DNA of 46,517 nt. Source: Candidatus Magasanikbacteria bacterium CG_4_10_14_0_2_um_filter_33_14 (GTDB taxonomy: Bacteria; Patescibacteriota; Patescibacteriia; Magasanikbacterales; UBA922). The position numbers were made by a program, and so were the translations under genes. The stretch is taken from contig PFPL01000030.1 in assembly GCA_002793035.1 (NCBI GenBank), positions 1 to 46,517 on the forward strand, read 5' to 3'. This document shows positions 39,676-46,517 of the stretch, piece after piece. The notes beneath the pieces are model-generated. The model had not been told where the DNA came from. It made no database searches and saw only the letters and a list, made by a program, of their open reading frames with translations. The number at the start of each line of letters is the position of its first letter. Position 1 is the first letter of the stretch.

Positions 39676-39703
39676 AATACTGAACCAAGTTCAGTATTAT
39701 TAA
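39676..39703 (-). terminator. Terminator of the holin-like gene
   Basis: Perfect 10-bp stem AATACTGAAC / GTTCAGTATT with a 3-nt loop, followed on the minus strand by seven T, 8 bp beyond the stop codon. Confidence 0.85.
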
Positions 39704-39709
39704 TAAAAT

Positions 39710-40051
39710 TTATTCTTTTTTCAACAGAATATTGATTGCAAAACTCAAAATTGAAAAAAGTATTGAAGCAAAAAATGCAGCACCAAAACTTCCCACAGTA
39801 AAACCTTTTACAATAGTCGAGACAAACCAGAAAAGAACAGCATTGATAACAAAAGTAAACAGTCCTAATGTCAAAATATTTATTGGTAAAGAAAGAATGA
39901 AGATAATAGGTCTAATAAGAGCGTTGACCAATCCCAAAACTAAAACGGTGATAAGTGCAGAATACCAACCACCCAAAGACATTGTAGGTAGATAATTGGC
40001 AATGAGTAACAGTGCCCCAGCATTTAGTAACCAACGAAGTATAATTTTCAT
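39710..40051 (-). CDS. Phage_holin_4_2 / mycobacterial 4-TM family membrane protein
   Basis: 113 residues with four membrane helices: LRWLLNAGALLLIANYLP, ALITVLVLGLVNALIRPIIF, LPINILTLGLFTFVINAVLFW and FASILFSILSFAINILL. The N-A-hhRPhhhhhhLPhNhhTLGLF core is diagnostic of this widespread bacterial family, which carries a holin name but is usually chromosomal and of unknown function. No phage genes are nearby, so it is not taken as prophage evidence. Confidence 0.88.
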   Translation of the reverse strand: MKIILRWLLNAGALLLIANYLPTMSLGGWYSALITVLVLGLVNALIRPIIFILSLPINILTLGLFTFVINAVLFWFVSTIVKGFTVGSFGAAFFASILFSILSFAINILLKKE

Positions 40052-40193
40052 AAAAGATATATTATATTATTAAGTATAATTATAGTTCAAAAATCAAATA
40101 AAATCAAATAAAATCAAAAACCTCAAAAAAAAACTTTCCGTACAAATAAAATATTTATATAATACTCTTTTTATCAAGTATCCACACAAAAAC

Positions 40194-40224
40194 TTGACAA
40201 TCTAGCTAAAAAATGGTTTATTTA
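40194..40224 (+). promoter_or_regulatory. Promoter of the 40.2-kb ncRNA
   Basis: TTGACA (40194-40199); A+T-rich -10 candidates TTTATT (17-nt spacing) or TATTTA (19-nt spacing). The -35 is perfect, the -10 ambiguous. Confidence 0.6.
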
Positions 40225-40229
40225 TATTG

Positions 40230-40406
40230 AGGATCTCCCACGGCTTGGGGCACGCATTCTCAAGACGGTATGTCATCATGAAATACCGTCACCTCACATT
40301 TCAGCACCACCTGGGCTGAGCTCCTGTTTTCACAAACAGTTGAGCTCACCCAGGTGCCCCTTCTAACACAAATTTGATAAATTCTCTAATAAAGAGAATT
40401 TTTTAT
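40230..40406 (+). ncRNA. Candidate structured ncRNA, about 175 nt, upstream of cysS
   Basis: Plus-strand unit with promoter and terminator. GGGGC (40247-40251) and GCCCC (40356-40360) can close a multi-branch. Branch 1: GACGGTAT / ATACCGTC (40264-40271 with 40283-40290). Branch 2: a long arm of CACCTGGG / CCCAGGTG (40308-40315 with 40349-40356), TGAGCTC / GAGCTCA and CTGTTT / AACAG. The GTG at 40354-40356 can join either stem. No ORF. The terminator lies about 100 bp before cysS, so a leader role for cysS is possible but a separate RNA seems more likely. No known class recognised. Confidence 0.68.
40380..40406 (+). terminator. Terminator of the 40.2-kb ncRNA
   Basis: AATTCTCT / AGAGAATT with a 5-nt loop followed by TTTTATTTT. 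Confidence 0.8.
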
Positions 40407-40509
40407 TTTACAAAAGTCATTTTCTAATCTATAATTATCAGATAAATATTACCTTTCAAGCCTTTCCCGTCTATCGGGTCCTCCTTGAGCGGATAAGCCT
40501 TTATAATTT

Positions 40510-41904
40510 ATGTTAAAAATTTATAATACACTCACTAAAAAGATTGACGAATTCAAACCTATCTCAGACAAAGAAGTTGGCTTATATACTTGTGGCCCCA
40601 CAGTTTATCACTATGCTCATATAGGAAACCTTCGTACCTATATTTTTGAAGATATTTTGAAAAGAGTTTTAGAATACAATGGTTACGAAATAAACCATGT
40701 CATGAATATTACCGACGTTGGACATCTCACAGATGACGGAGACAACGGCGAAGACAAGATGGAAAAAGGATCCCAGCGTGAAGGCAAGACTGCTTGGGAA
40801 ATTGCAGAATTCTATACACAAGCTTTCCAAAAAAATCTAAAAGAATTAAACATTGAATCCCCCACTACTTGGTGCAAAGCCACGGACAATATTCCAGAAC
40901 AAATAGCTTTTGTTCAAACTCTTACCGACAAAGGTTTTACTTATGCAACAAGTGACGGTATTTATTTTGATACCACTAAATTCCCTTCTTACGGTGAAAT
41001 GGCAAATTTACAAAATCAAGAATTAGAAGCTGGTTCAAGAGTAGACATGGGTGAAAAGAAAAATCCTCACGACTTCGCTTTGTGGAAGTTTTCCAAACCT
41101 GAAGAAAAAAGACAAATGGAGTGGGAAGCTTTTGGTCGCAAAGGTTTTCCTGGTTGGCATATAGAATGTAGTGCCATGAGTAGCAAATACCTAGGCCATC
41201 ATTTCGATATTCACTGCGGAGGTATAGATCATATTCCAGTTCACCACACAAACGAAATAGCCCAGTCTGAAGCTGCTTTTGGTGAACATCCTTGGGTGAA
41301 CTATTGGATGCATGGAGAATTCATTGTAATGAAAAATGATGAAAAGATGAGTAAATCTGGAGATAATTTTGTTATACTCGATACTCTTATAGCAAAGAAT
41401 ATTGATCCCCTCGCCTATCGCTTTTTCTTACTTCAAACTCATTATCGTAAACAACTCAATTTTTCTTGGAAAGCACTAGAAGCTGCTCAGACTGGTTTGA
41501 ATAATCTTAGAAATAAAGTTTTAGCTTTAAAAAATAAAAATATTAAAACATTGAAACATGAAAACACCAGTCCAGACGTATTGGTGATAAAAACAAGTTT
41601 TCTTGAAAAAATTAATGATGACTTAGATATGCCAGGTGCTTTAGCATCAATTTTTGATGCTCTCAAAAATGATGAAATTGATTATGAAACTATTTTACAA
41701 TTTGACAAAATTTTAGGATTAGAATTAGATAAAATAAAAAAAGAAAATATTGAAATCCCAGATGATGTACAAAAACTTCTAGACGAACGTAAAAAAGCTA
41801 GAGAAGAAAAAAACTGGTCCGAAAGTGACAGACTTCGCGATGAAATAAAAGCCTTAGGTTACAATGTAGAAGATACTTCCGAAGGACAACAAATAAGTAA
41901 ATAA
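40510..41904 (+). CDS. cysS: Cysteinyl-tRNA synthetase
   Basis: 464 residues; charges tRNA-Cys. Signatures: YTCGPTVYHYAHIGNLRTY (zinc Cys and HIGH motif), WHIECSAMSSKYLG and HCGGIDHIPVHHTNE (zinc ligands), and KMSKSGDNFV (KMSKS). Length is typical. Around residues 345-353 NIKTLKHENTS is encoded by three 8-nt repeats (41542-41565) in the helical linker before the anticodon domain. It is followed by an unusual pseudoknot-capable terminator. Confidence 0.96.
   Translation: MLKIYNTLTKKIDEFKPISDKEVGLYTCGPTVYHYAHIGNLRTYIFEDILKRVLEYNGYEINHVMNITDVGHLTDDGDNGEDKMEKGSQREGKTAWEIAEFYTQAFQKNLKELNIESPTTWCKATDNIPEQIAFVQTLTDKGFTYATSDGIYFDTTKFPSYGEMANLQNQELEAGSRVDMGEKKNPHDFALWKFSKPEEKRQMEWEAFGRKGFPGWHIECSAMSSKYLGHHFDIHCGGIDHIPVHHTNEIAQSEAAFGEHPWVNYWMHGEFIVMKNDEKMSKSGDNFVILDTLIAKNIDPLAYRFFLLQTHYRKQLNFSWKALEAAQTGLNNLRNKVLALKNKNIKTLKHENTSPDVLVIKTSFLEKINDDLDMPGALASIFDALKNDEIDYETILQFDKILGLELDKIKKENIEIPDDVQKLLDERKKAREEKNWSESDRLRDEIKALGYNVEDTSEGQQISK
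41542..41565 (+). repeat. 8-nt tandem mini-repeat inside cysS
   Basis: Octamers ATTAAAAC, ATTGAAAC, ATGAAAAC, encoding IKTLKHENT. A related CATTAAAA/CATGAAAG-type run (read on the minus strand) lies in the spacer at about 34884-34911. Confidence 0.8.
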
Positions 41905-41926
41905 AAAAATTCGCTTGAAAACGAAT
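41904..41926 (-). terminator. Minus-strand terminator of the 42-kb ncRNA
   Basis: ATTCG / CGAAT hairpin with an 8-nt loop; the minus strand continues in seven T. It abuts the cysS stop codon. Confidence 0.65.
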
Positions 41927-41939
41927 CTAAAAAAAGAAG

Positions 41940-41996
41940 AGTGCGGAGAGGTATGACTAGTGAACGCACCACAAGTCAGTGACCTCTCCTTTTTTA
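41940..41996 (+). terminator. cysS terminator able to form a pseudoknot
   Basis: Hairpin GGAGAGGT / ACCTCTCC extended by GACTAGTG / CACAAGTC (one mismatch), then TTTTTT on the plus strand. The loop sequence CGCAC is complementary to GTGCG lying directly 5' of the hairpin (41941-41945), giving an H-type pseudoknot. On the other strand the same hairpin is part of the 42-kb ncRNA. Confidence 0.7.
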
Positions 41997-42264
41997 TTAT
42001 CCTGTTGCACCACTTTCATGATACATTTACAGGCCATCAGTCCCGCTGGCGCCGGCTTGGCAACCGGACAACGAGCTTAAAGACACGACTGTTGTGTCTA
42101 CTCCCTGTACAAATACCCTGTGGTTAGCAAGTCGCATTTGACTCTCGTGTGGGAGTCCACGTCACCGGATTCATGCCTTTTAACGGGCCAGCTCTAGAAC
42201 GTCTACCTCGAAGATAGCTGTTCCTTCTAGAGGAGCCTCCGATCCGAAGTGAATGGCGTCAATC

Positions 42265-42293
42265 ATATTAACAAAATTCACTCTTAATGTCAA
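42265..42293 (-). promoter_or_regulatory. Promoter of the 42-kb ncRNA
   Basis: Minus strand: TTGACA (42288-42293), exactly 17 nt, TAATAT (42265-42270). Predicted start near 42258. Confidence 0.85.
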
Positions 42294-42364
42294 TAATAAA
42301 GTTACACACAAATACACCCACACTTCAATAGAATTTGATGTTCCACTTTTATACACTTTTGTGT

Positions 42365-42370
42365 TATAAT
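42365..42370 (+). promoter_or_regulatory. Extended -10 promoter of the secretion cassette
   Basis: TATAAT preceded by TGT (TGn extended -10). The -35 position (TCCACT, 17 nt upstream) is poor, which the extended -10 may offset. Confidence 0.6.
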
Positions 42371-42398
42371 ATCTACATAAAATTTACATATTATTTTT

Positions 42399-42986
42399 AT
42401 GGTTCCAAAAAACTTAGATAAAACTCCAGAAGAAAAAAATTTTGAACCAAACTTTCTAAATAGCTCAGAAACTCAAAACAATAATCAAAGTCAGGAAATA
42501 CAACCTGACTATGTTGGTTTTAATCCAGATAGTACTGAACAAAAGGAAAATACAGTAGAAAAAAATAGTCAAGAAACTGAAGGTCAAAAAGAAAACTCTG
42601 TTGAAATAGAACAAAACTTAGACAATAGAATCCAGACTCTAAAAAAGAAACTAAAACAAAATAAGAAAAAAACCAATGTAATCCCAATAGTAAAAGATGA
42701 AATGACTCTGCGTATTGAAAAAGTAATGGAAGCAGGATTAGAAGATGCCTTCAAAGCATTAACTCCCTTACAAAAACAAGAATTCAAAATCAAAGGAGAA
42801 CAAACAGCTTGGAAAATACGCCAACTTCTCAAAAAAACCAAAGTCAAAATAAAAGAAATTTTCAAACTTCTTCTAGAATGGCTAAAAATTTTACCAGGTG
42901 TCAACAAATTTTTCTTAGAACAAGAAGCAAAAATAAAAGCTGACAAGATATTAAGCCTCAAAAAAACTACTGACAACAATAAATAA
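42399..42986 (+). CDS. Hypothetical protein of the type IV secretion-like cassette
   Basis: 195 residues. The N-terminal half is polar, Asn/Gln/Glu-rich and probably disordered (SSETQNNNQSQEIQPDYVGF). The second half is strongly basic and helical (RIQTLKKKLKQNKKKTNVIP; KIKEIFKLLLEWLKILPGVN), with no true membrane helix. Not recognised. It lies 10 bp before the large ATPase gene, so it is likely a partner in the same complex or operon. Confidence 0.7.
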   Translation: MVPKNLDKTPEEKNFEPNFLNSSETQNNNQSQEIQPDYVGFNPDSTEQKENTVEKNSQETEGQKENSVEIEQNLDNRIQTLKKKLKQNKKKTNVIPIVKDEMTLRIEKVMEAGLEDAFKALTPLQKQEFKIKGEQTAWKIRQLLKKTKVKIKEIFKLLLEWLKILPGVNKFFLEQEAKIKADKILSLKKTTDNNK

Positions 42987-42996
42987 CAAATTTATT

Positions 42997-45564
42997 ATGC
43001 CTTTTTTTGTTTTACAATTCATCACTGTCAATAACAACATAAATACTTCTTCTACTTTTAACAATAATATTTTAAATATTATAATCATAGGAAGTATCAT
43101 ATTACTTGTTGTTGGTTCTATATTTATTGTTCGTTCAATACTTAGATCTATTTACAAAGTACAACATACTTTTGACAATACCCTACTCCACATCATGGTA
43201 CCAAAAGAAAAAAAGAGTGAAGGTGCCCAAAATAATCAACAAGAAGACAGATTAGAACAAATAAAAGAAGAAATTGGCCTTACAGAAACTATTTTTGCCA
43301 CCATTGCTAGCCAAAAAGCTCAAAAAGGTATCATACGTTGGTTCAAAGGACGTAATGACAACTTTTCTTTTGAAATTGTAGTACACAATAGCTTAATAAA
43401 TTTTTATGTCTCAGTTCCTATAAGACAAAAAGGCTTTTTGGAACAACAGATAAATGCTCAATACCCTTATGCTCATATTGAAGAGATCACTGATTATAAT
43501 ATTTTTTCAGAAAAAAGTTCTATCCTTGGAGGTTATCTAAAAGCAGAAAACCATCTTTCTTTCCCTTTCAAAACTTACAAAAAAATAGACTCAGACCCAA
43601 TGTCTGCCGTTTTGAATGTATTAGCTAGAATTCACGAACAAAACAGTTCTGCTAGTATCCAATTTGTAGTTCGTTCAGCACCAAAAAAATGGCGAAAAAA
43701 TGGTATACATCTAGTAAGAGAAGTAAAAAAAGGTAAAAAGTTTGAAGATGTTACGAATCAAAACCACCTGAAAAATATTTTCAAATTTTTAGGTAAAGGT
43801 GTCAGTGAACAAATATCTACACAAAAAGACAAATTACCAGATGACAAATACCAACTTTCTAGCATGGAAGAAGAAATGATGAAAGGTATAGAAGAAAAAC
43901 TTTCCAAAGGTGGTATGGATGTGACTGTCAGAATCATCAGTAGTTCAGATAATCAAGATCTAGCCAAAATGAATTTAGACAATATTATAGGAGCTTTTGG
44001 TCAATACAATCTTTATCGTTATGGCAACTCTTTCAAAGCTCAAATACCTCGTAACCAAAAATCTCTTATCAGTGATTTCATACATCGTGCTTTCAATGAA
44101 AAAAAACAAATATTATTCAATACCGAAGAACTTGCTAGTCTCTGGCACTTACCTCTCCATTCAACAGAAACACCAAATATAAAATGGCTTGGCGCTAGAA
44201 AAGCACCCCCTCCACCAAACTTATCAAAAGACGGTATTCTCATGGGTCATATCCCCTATCGTGGAAGTGACTTTCAAGTACGTCTAAAAGATGCTGATAG
44301 ACGTAGACATCTCTATATCGTTGGCAAATCTGGTGGTGGTAAATCTGTTTTACTTGGTGGAATGGCCATACAAGATATCAAAGAAGGTAAAGGCGTCGCA
44401 GTAGTAGATCCTCATGGTGACTTTGCTGAATACGTTTTGTCACATATTCCAAAAGAAAGAGCCGATGATGTCATAGTCTTCAATCCTTCTGATTTTGAGT
44501 ATCCTATTGGTCTCAACATGCTAGAAGCCAAATCAGAAGATGAAAAAGATTTTGCAGTCCAAGAGATGATTAGTATCTTCTACAAACTCTTCCCTCCTGA
44601 AATGATTGGCCCAATGTTTGAACACAATATGCGTAACGTCATGTTGACCCTTATGGCTGATCTTGACAATCCAGGTACCATAATTGACATCCCTCGTATG
44701 TTTACAGACGATGACTATGTCAAACAATATTTGAAAAAATTAAAAGATCCAGTAGTTCGTGCTTTCTGGGAAAAAGAAATGGCCAAAACTAGTGACTTCC
44801 ACAAATCAGAGATGCTTGGCTACCTAATTTCCAAAGTAGGTCGCTTTGTCGAAAATGAAATGATGCGTAATATCATGGGACAACAAAAATCTGGTTTCAA
44901 CTTTCGAGATATCATGGATAAACAAAAAATCTTGATTGTAAACTTAGCAAAAGGTAAAACAGGTGAGGTAAATGCCAAGTTGCTTGGTCTTATCATCGTC
45001 TCCAAATTACAAATGGCAGCTATGGGTCGTGCTGACTTGCCAGAAGATGAACGTAAAGATTTCTATCTATATATAGATGAGTTTCAAAATTTCATCACTG
45101 ATTCTATTGCTACCATTCTATCTGAAGCTCGTAAATATCGTCTAGACCTAATCATAGCTCATCAATATCTAAATCAATTGGTAGATGACAAAGGTAGAGG
45201 TGAAATAAAGGATGCTGTTTTAGGTAATGTTGGTAGTATGTGTGTCTTCCGTATTGGACCAGATGATGCCGATATTCTAGCCAAAGAAATGGCTCCTGTC
45301 TTTGGTCCTTATGACCTAATGAATGTTGAAAAATTTACAACCAATACTAAAATAATTATCAACAATGAACCAACCAAGCCTTTCAACATGTCTGTCTATC
45401 CTCCAGAAGATGGTAACCTAAAGATGGCAGAAGCTATTAAACAGCTCTCTAGACTCAAATTTGGACGTGAGAGAAGCATTGTAGAATCCGAGATAATGGA
45501 AAGAACAAAACTAGATCAAGGAGTAAGTGACAGTAAAGATGATATGATAGAAGCAACATTATAA
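42997..45564 (+). CDS. Type IV secretion/conjugation-like ATPase (VirB4/TraG/HerA-like)
   Basis: 855 residues. One membrane helix at about 20-46 (ILNIIIIGSIILLVVGSIFI), then a long N-terminal domain (about 60-430) common to CPR members of this family, then a RecA-like motor: Walker A VGKSGGGKSVLLGG near residue 447, VAVVDPHGDFAEYVL, FNPSDFEYPIGLNML, and FYLYIDEFQNFI near 688, followed by SEARKYRLDLIIAHQYLNQL. This matches CPR proteins usually annotated as type IV secretory DNA-transfer ATPases. It may move DNA or protein across the envelope or drive pilus assembly; no relaxase or other channel genes are in the window. Confidence 0.85.
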   Translation: MPFFVLQFITVNNNINTSSTFNNNILNIIIIGSIILLVVGSIFIVRSILRSIYKVQHTFDNTLLHIMVPKEKKSEGAQNNQQEDRLEQIKEEIGLTETIFATIASQKAQKGIIRWFKGRNDNFSFEIVVHNSLINFYVSVPIRQKGFLEQQINAQYPYAHIEEITDYNIFSEKSSILGGYLKAENHLSFPFKTYKKIDSDPMSAVLNVLARIHEQNSSASIQFVVRSAPKKWRKNGIHLVREVKKGKKFEDVTNQNHLKNIFKFLGKGVSEQISTQKDKLPDDKYQLSSMEEEMMKGIEEKLSKGGMDVTVRIISSSDNQDLAKMNLDNIIGAFGQYNLYRYGNSFKAQIPRNQKSLISDFIHRAFNEKKQILFNTEELASLWHLPLHSTETPNIKWLGARKAPPPPNLSKDGILMGHIPYRGSDFQVRLKDADRRRHLYIVGKSGGGKSVLLGGMAIQDIKEGKGVAVVDPHGDFAEYVLSHIPKERADDVIVFNPSDFEYPIGLNMLEAKSEDEKDFAVQEMISIFYKLFPPEMIGPMFEHNMRNVMLTLMADLDNPGTIIDIPRMFTDDDYVKQYLKKLKDPVVRAFWEKEMAKTSDFHKSEMLGYLISKVGRFVENEMMRNIMGQQKSGFNFRDIMDKQKILIVNLAKGKTGEVNAKLLGLIIVSKLQMAAMGRADLPEDERKDFYLYIDEFQNFITDSIATILSEARKYRLDLIIAHQYLNQLVDDKGRGEIKDAVLGNVGSMCVFRIGPDDADILAKEMAPVFGPYDLMNVEKFTTNTKIIINNEPTKPFNMSVYPPEDGNLKMAEAIKQLSRLKFGRERSIVESEIMERTKLDQGVSDSKDDMIEATL

Positions 45565-45565
45565 A

Positions 45566-45645
45566 GAGGCTTACCAGGCCTACAAGGCTTACAACAAAAA
45601 TTTGTAGGCATTATAAGCTTCGTAAGCCTTGTAAGCACTTTCATT
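45566..45645 (+). repeat. Inverted clusters of a 9-nt mini-repeat
   Basis: Left block: GGCTTACCA, GGCCTACAA, GGCTTACAA. Right block in the opposite sense: TTTGTAGGC, ATTATAAGC, TTCGTAAGC, CTTGTAAGC. Together they form a large imperfect inverted repeat after the ATPase gene, possibly also acting as a terminator. Confidence 0.8.
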
Positions 45646-45709
45646 CAAAAATACCTACAAAAAAATAAAGAACAGACAAAAATATTAAACAAACATAAAA
45701 TAAACAAAT

Positions 45710-46513
45710 ATGGACCAATTTTCCAATATCATGACATCTCACATGTCCGATCTTTTTGACGATGATTCTATCAACAAGATACAACGCATGACACCCATAA
45801 TGCCTATTGTACAAGATGATGAATTGTTTCCTGAACAATCCAAAGAAGAAGATCTATCATACTTTGATAGAAAAACGTCACACACCTCAACTATTTCAGA
45901 AATTGAAGGAAAAAAAGAAAGTATAGAAATAAAAGTAAAAACAACAAAAGAAGAATCAACAATAAATATTGTACAAATAAAAGAAGAATTGCATAGCTTA
46001 AAGAAAAAAATAGAAAACATCTTACAACTACTTGATGGAAAAAATGAAACAAATGTTCCCCTACCTCCTACACCTCCAATAGTACCAAAACCTCTTGTTG
46101 TTGATAGCGTCTTAAATATATCAAATGATGATGATACTAATGACAAAATATTAGAAGGCGTCTTCAATGGTGAAAAAATGCTTGGAAGTAATGGCAAAGA
46201 ATATTCCGTGCCACCAAACTATGCCAGTAAATCAAAACTAGTAGAAGGAGACATCATGAAATTGACATTTGCGCCAAATGGACGCTTCATCTACAAACAA
46301 ATTGGTCCTATCTCTCGTAAAAGAATCATTGGCATATTAAGCTTTGATGAAGAAAGACAGCTTTGGAATGTCCATCATGATGGTAAAAAATACAAAGTTC
46401 TCACCGCTTCTGTAACTTTTTACAAAGGCAAACCAAATGATGAAGCTGTAGTACTAATACCACAAGAAAATGATTGCGGATGGTGTGCTATGGAAAATAT
46501 CATTAGTAAATAA
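45710..46513 (+). CDS. Hypothetical protein linked to the type IV secretion-like ATPase
   Basis: 267 residues. The N-terminal half is low-complexity and polar with a short coiled coil at about 90-113 (IKEELHSLKKKIENILQLL) and a Pro-rich linker (PLPPTPPIVPKPLV). The C-terminal 110 residues form a compact domain: LGSNGKEYSVPPNYASKSKL, VEGDIMKLTF, FIYKQIGPISRKRIIG and NDCGWCAMENI. I recognise this tail only as a recurrent domain in CPR hypothetical proteins; its role is unknown. It lies 145 bp after the ATPase. A structural or regulatory part of the same system is possible. Confidence 0.7.
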   Translation: MDQFSNIMTSHMSDLFDDDSINKIQRMTPIMPIVQDDELFPEQSKEEDLSYFDRKTSHTSTISEIEGKKESIEIKVKTTKEESTINIVQIKEELHSLKKKIENILQLLDGKNETNVPLPPTPPIVPKPLVVDSVLNISNDDDTNDKILEGVFNGEKMLGSNGKEYSVPPNYASKSKLVEGDIMKLTFAPNGRFIYKQIGPISRKRIIGILSFDEERQLWNVHHDGKKYKVLTASVTFYKGKPNDEAVVLIPQENDCGWCAMENIISK

Positions 46514-46517
46514 CAAA

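Larger units (their letters stand above)
40052..40509. other. Gene-free interval with an ncRNA gene upstream of cysS
   Basis: 458 bp: A+T-rich leader of the holin-like gene, then the promoter, body and terminator of a plus-strand ncRNA (40194-40406), then about 100 bp before cysS with a CCCGTCTATCGGG-containing repeat (about 40467-40479). Confidence 0.7.
41904..42258 (-). ncRNA. Candidate large structured ncRNA, about 356 nt
   Basis: Minus-strand unit from a consensus promoter (42265-42293) to a hairpin-T-run terminator (41904-41926), G+C-richer than its surroundings and without an ORF. Helices I can see on the transcript: CTCTAGAA/TTCTAGAG with an inner CTATC/GGTAG hairpin; GACTC/GAGTC; AGACAC/GTGTCT; a CCGG/CCGG stem around TTGCCAAG; CCTGT/ACAGG; and near the 3' end a GGAGAGGT/ACCTCTCC hairpin whose loop can pair with GCAC just beyond it. 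Size fits tmRNA or RNase P RNA, but I find neither a tRNA-like end and tag frame nor the GAAAGTCC/ACAGAA P4 elements. Class unknown. Confidence 0.72.
41905..42398. other. Gene-free interval between cysS and the secretion cassette
   Basis: 494 bp: cysS terminator and the minus-strand ncRNA gene occupy 41904-42293; the remaining 105 bp hold the promoter of the next plus-strand gene (TGTTATAAT extended -10, 42365-42370) and a short leader. No ORF. Confidence 0.75.

Noticed and set aside
39710-40051. Prophage signal from a holin-named protein
   Set aside because: The family is widespread as a chromosomal four-helix membrane protein and no other phage gene is nearby.
41904-42258. tmRNA or RNase P RNA
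   Set aside because: Size fits, but I could find no tRNA-like ends with CCA, no tag reading frame, and no GAAAGTCC or ACAGAA P4 elements on either strand.
42399-46513. Integrated conjugative element or plasmid region
   Set aside because: Only one motor ATPase with two unnamed partners is visible; no relaxase, integrase, attachment site or replication gene. CPR chromosomes carry this cassette commonly.

Overview
The window reads as a chromosomal segment of a Patescibacteria (Candidate Phyla Radiation) bacterium, most like the Parcubacteria side of that group. This is inference from content: strong A+T bias, many streamlined or short family members (128-aa AtpH, MurE-like ligase without its N-terminal domain, a degenerate PriA), a translin-family protein, a DUF1653-Nudix fusion, the CPR-typical type IV secretion-like ATPase cassette, and many small membrane proteins. 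No biosynthetic pathway beyond cell wall, translation and replication functions is seen. TGA is used as a stop (for example cvpA), so the standard bacterial code applies.

Layout. 1-3300: F-type ATP synthase operon on the minus strand (atpZ-like, atpB, atpE, atpF, atpH, start of atpA), driven by a very good TTGACT-17-TATAAT promoter. 3476-8471: minus-strand tatD, a large anchored protein of unknown function, a MEMO-family lipoprotein, a small membrane protein and cvpA. 8528-8715: a stand-alone non-coding RNA gene. 8805-11827: metG, a kinase-fold protein and rsmI. 11883-12280: a small membrane-protein monocistron. 12318-20126: plus-strand secreted protein, LigB-like protein, degenerate priA, def, fmt and an O-antigen-ligase-like protein, with an unrelated gene inserted on the opposite strand between def and fmt. 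20133-25704: glycosyltransferase, Mur ligase, translin and a P2-type ATPase on the minus strand, with a second ncRNA gene on the plus strand. 25834-27724: tRNA-Lys and a GC-richer segment with an acidic protein and a Ser/Thr kinase. 27978-31080: secreted repeat protein, a membrane protein, an ECF sigma factor and a Nudix protein. 31174-34832: DsbA-like protein, peroxiredoxin, Fe-type SOD and small membrane proteins. 34912-40051: rpoD, dnaG, UMP kinase and a holin-like protein. 40194-42293: two more ncRNA genes flanking cysS. 42399-46513: type IV secretion-like ATPase with two accessory proteins.

The least explained content is in three layers. First, four intergenic regions each look like a complete ncRNA gene: promoter-like boxes, long structured body, intrinsic terminator. 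I could not match any of them to tmRNA, RNase P, SRP or 6S RNA; the largest is about 356 nt. Second, families of 7-, 8- and 9-nt tandem mini-repeats occur in intergenic DNA and also in frame inside conserved genes (murE-like, glycosyltransferase, fmt, rsmI, cysS). Third, a class of GC-richer single genes, each with a clear Shine-Dalgarno sequence and its own TTGACA promoter, is scattered among A+T-rich genes that mostly lack one.

All assignments come from reading motifs and the supplied translations; no database search was run.
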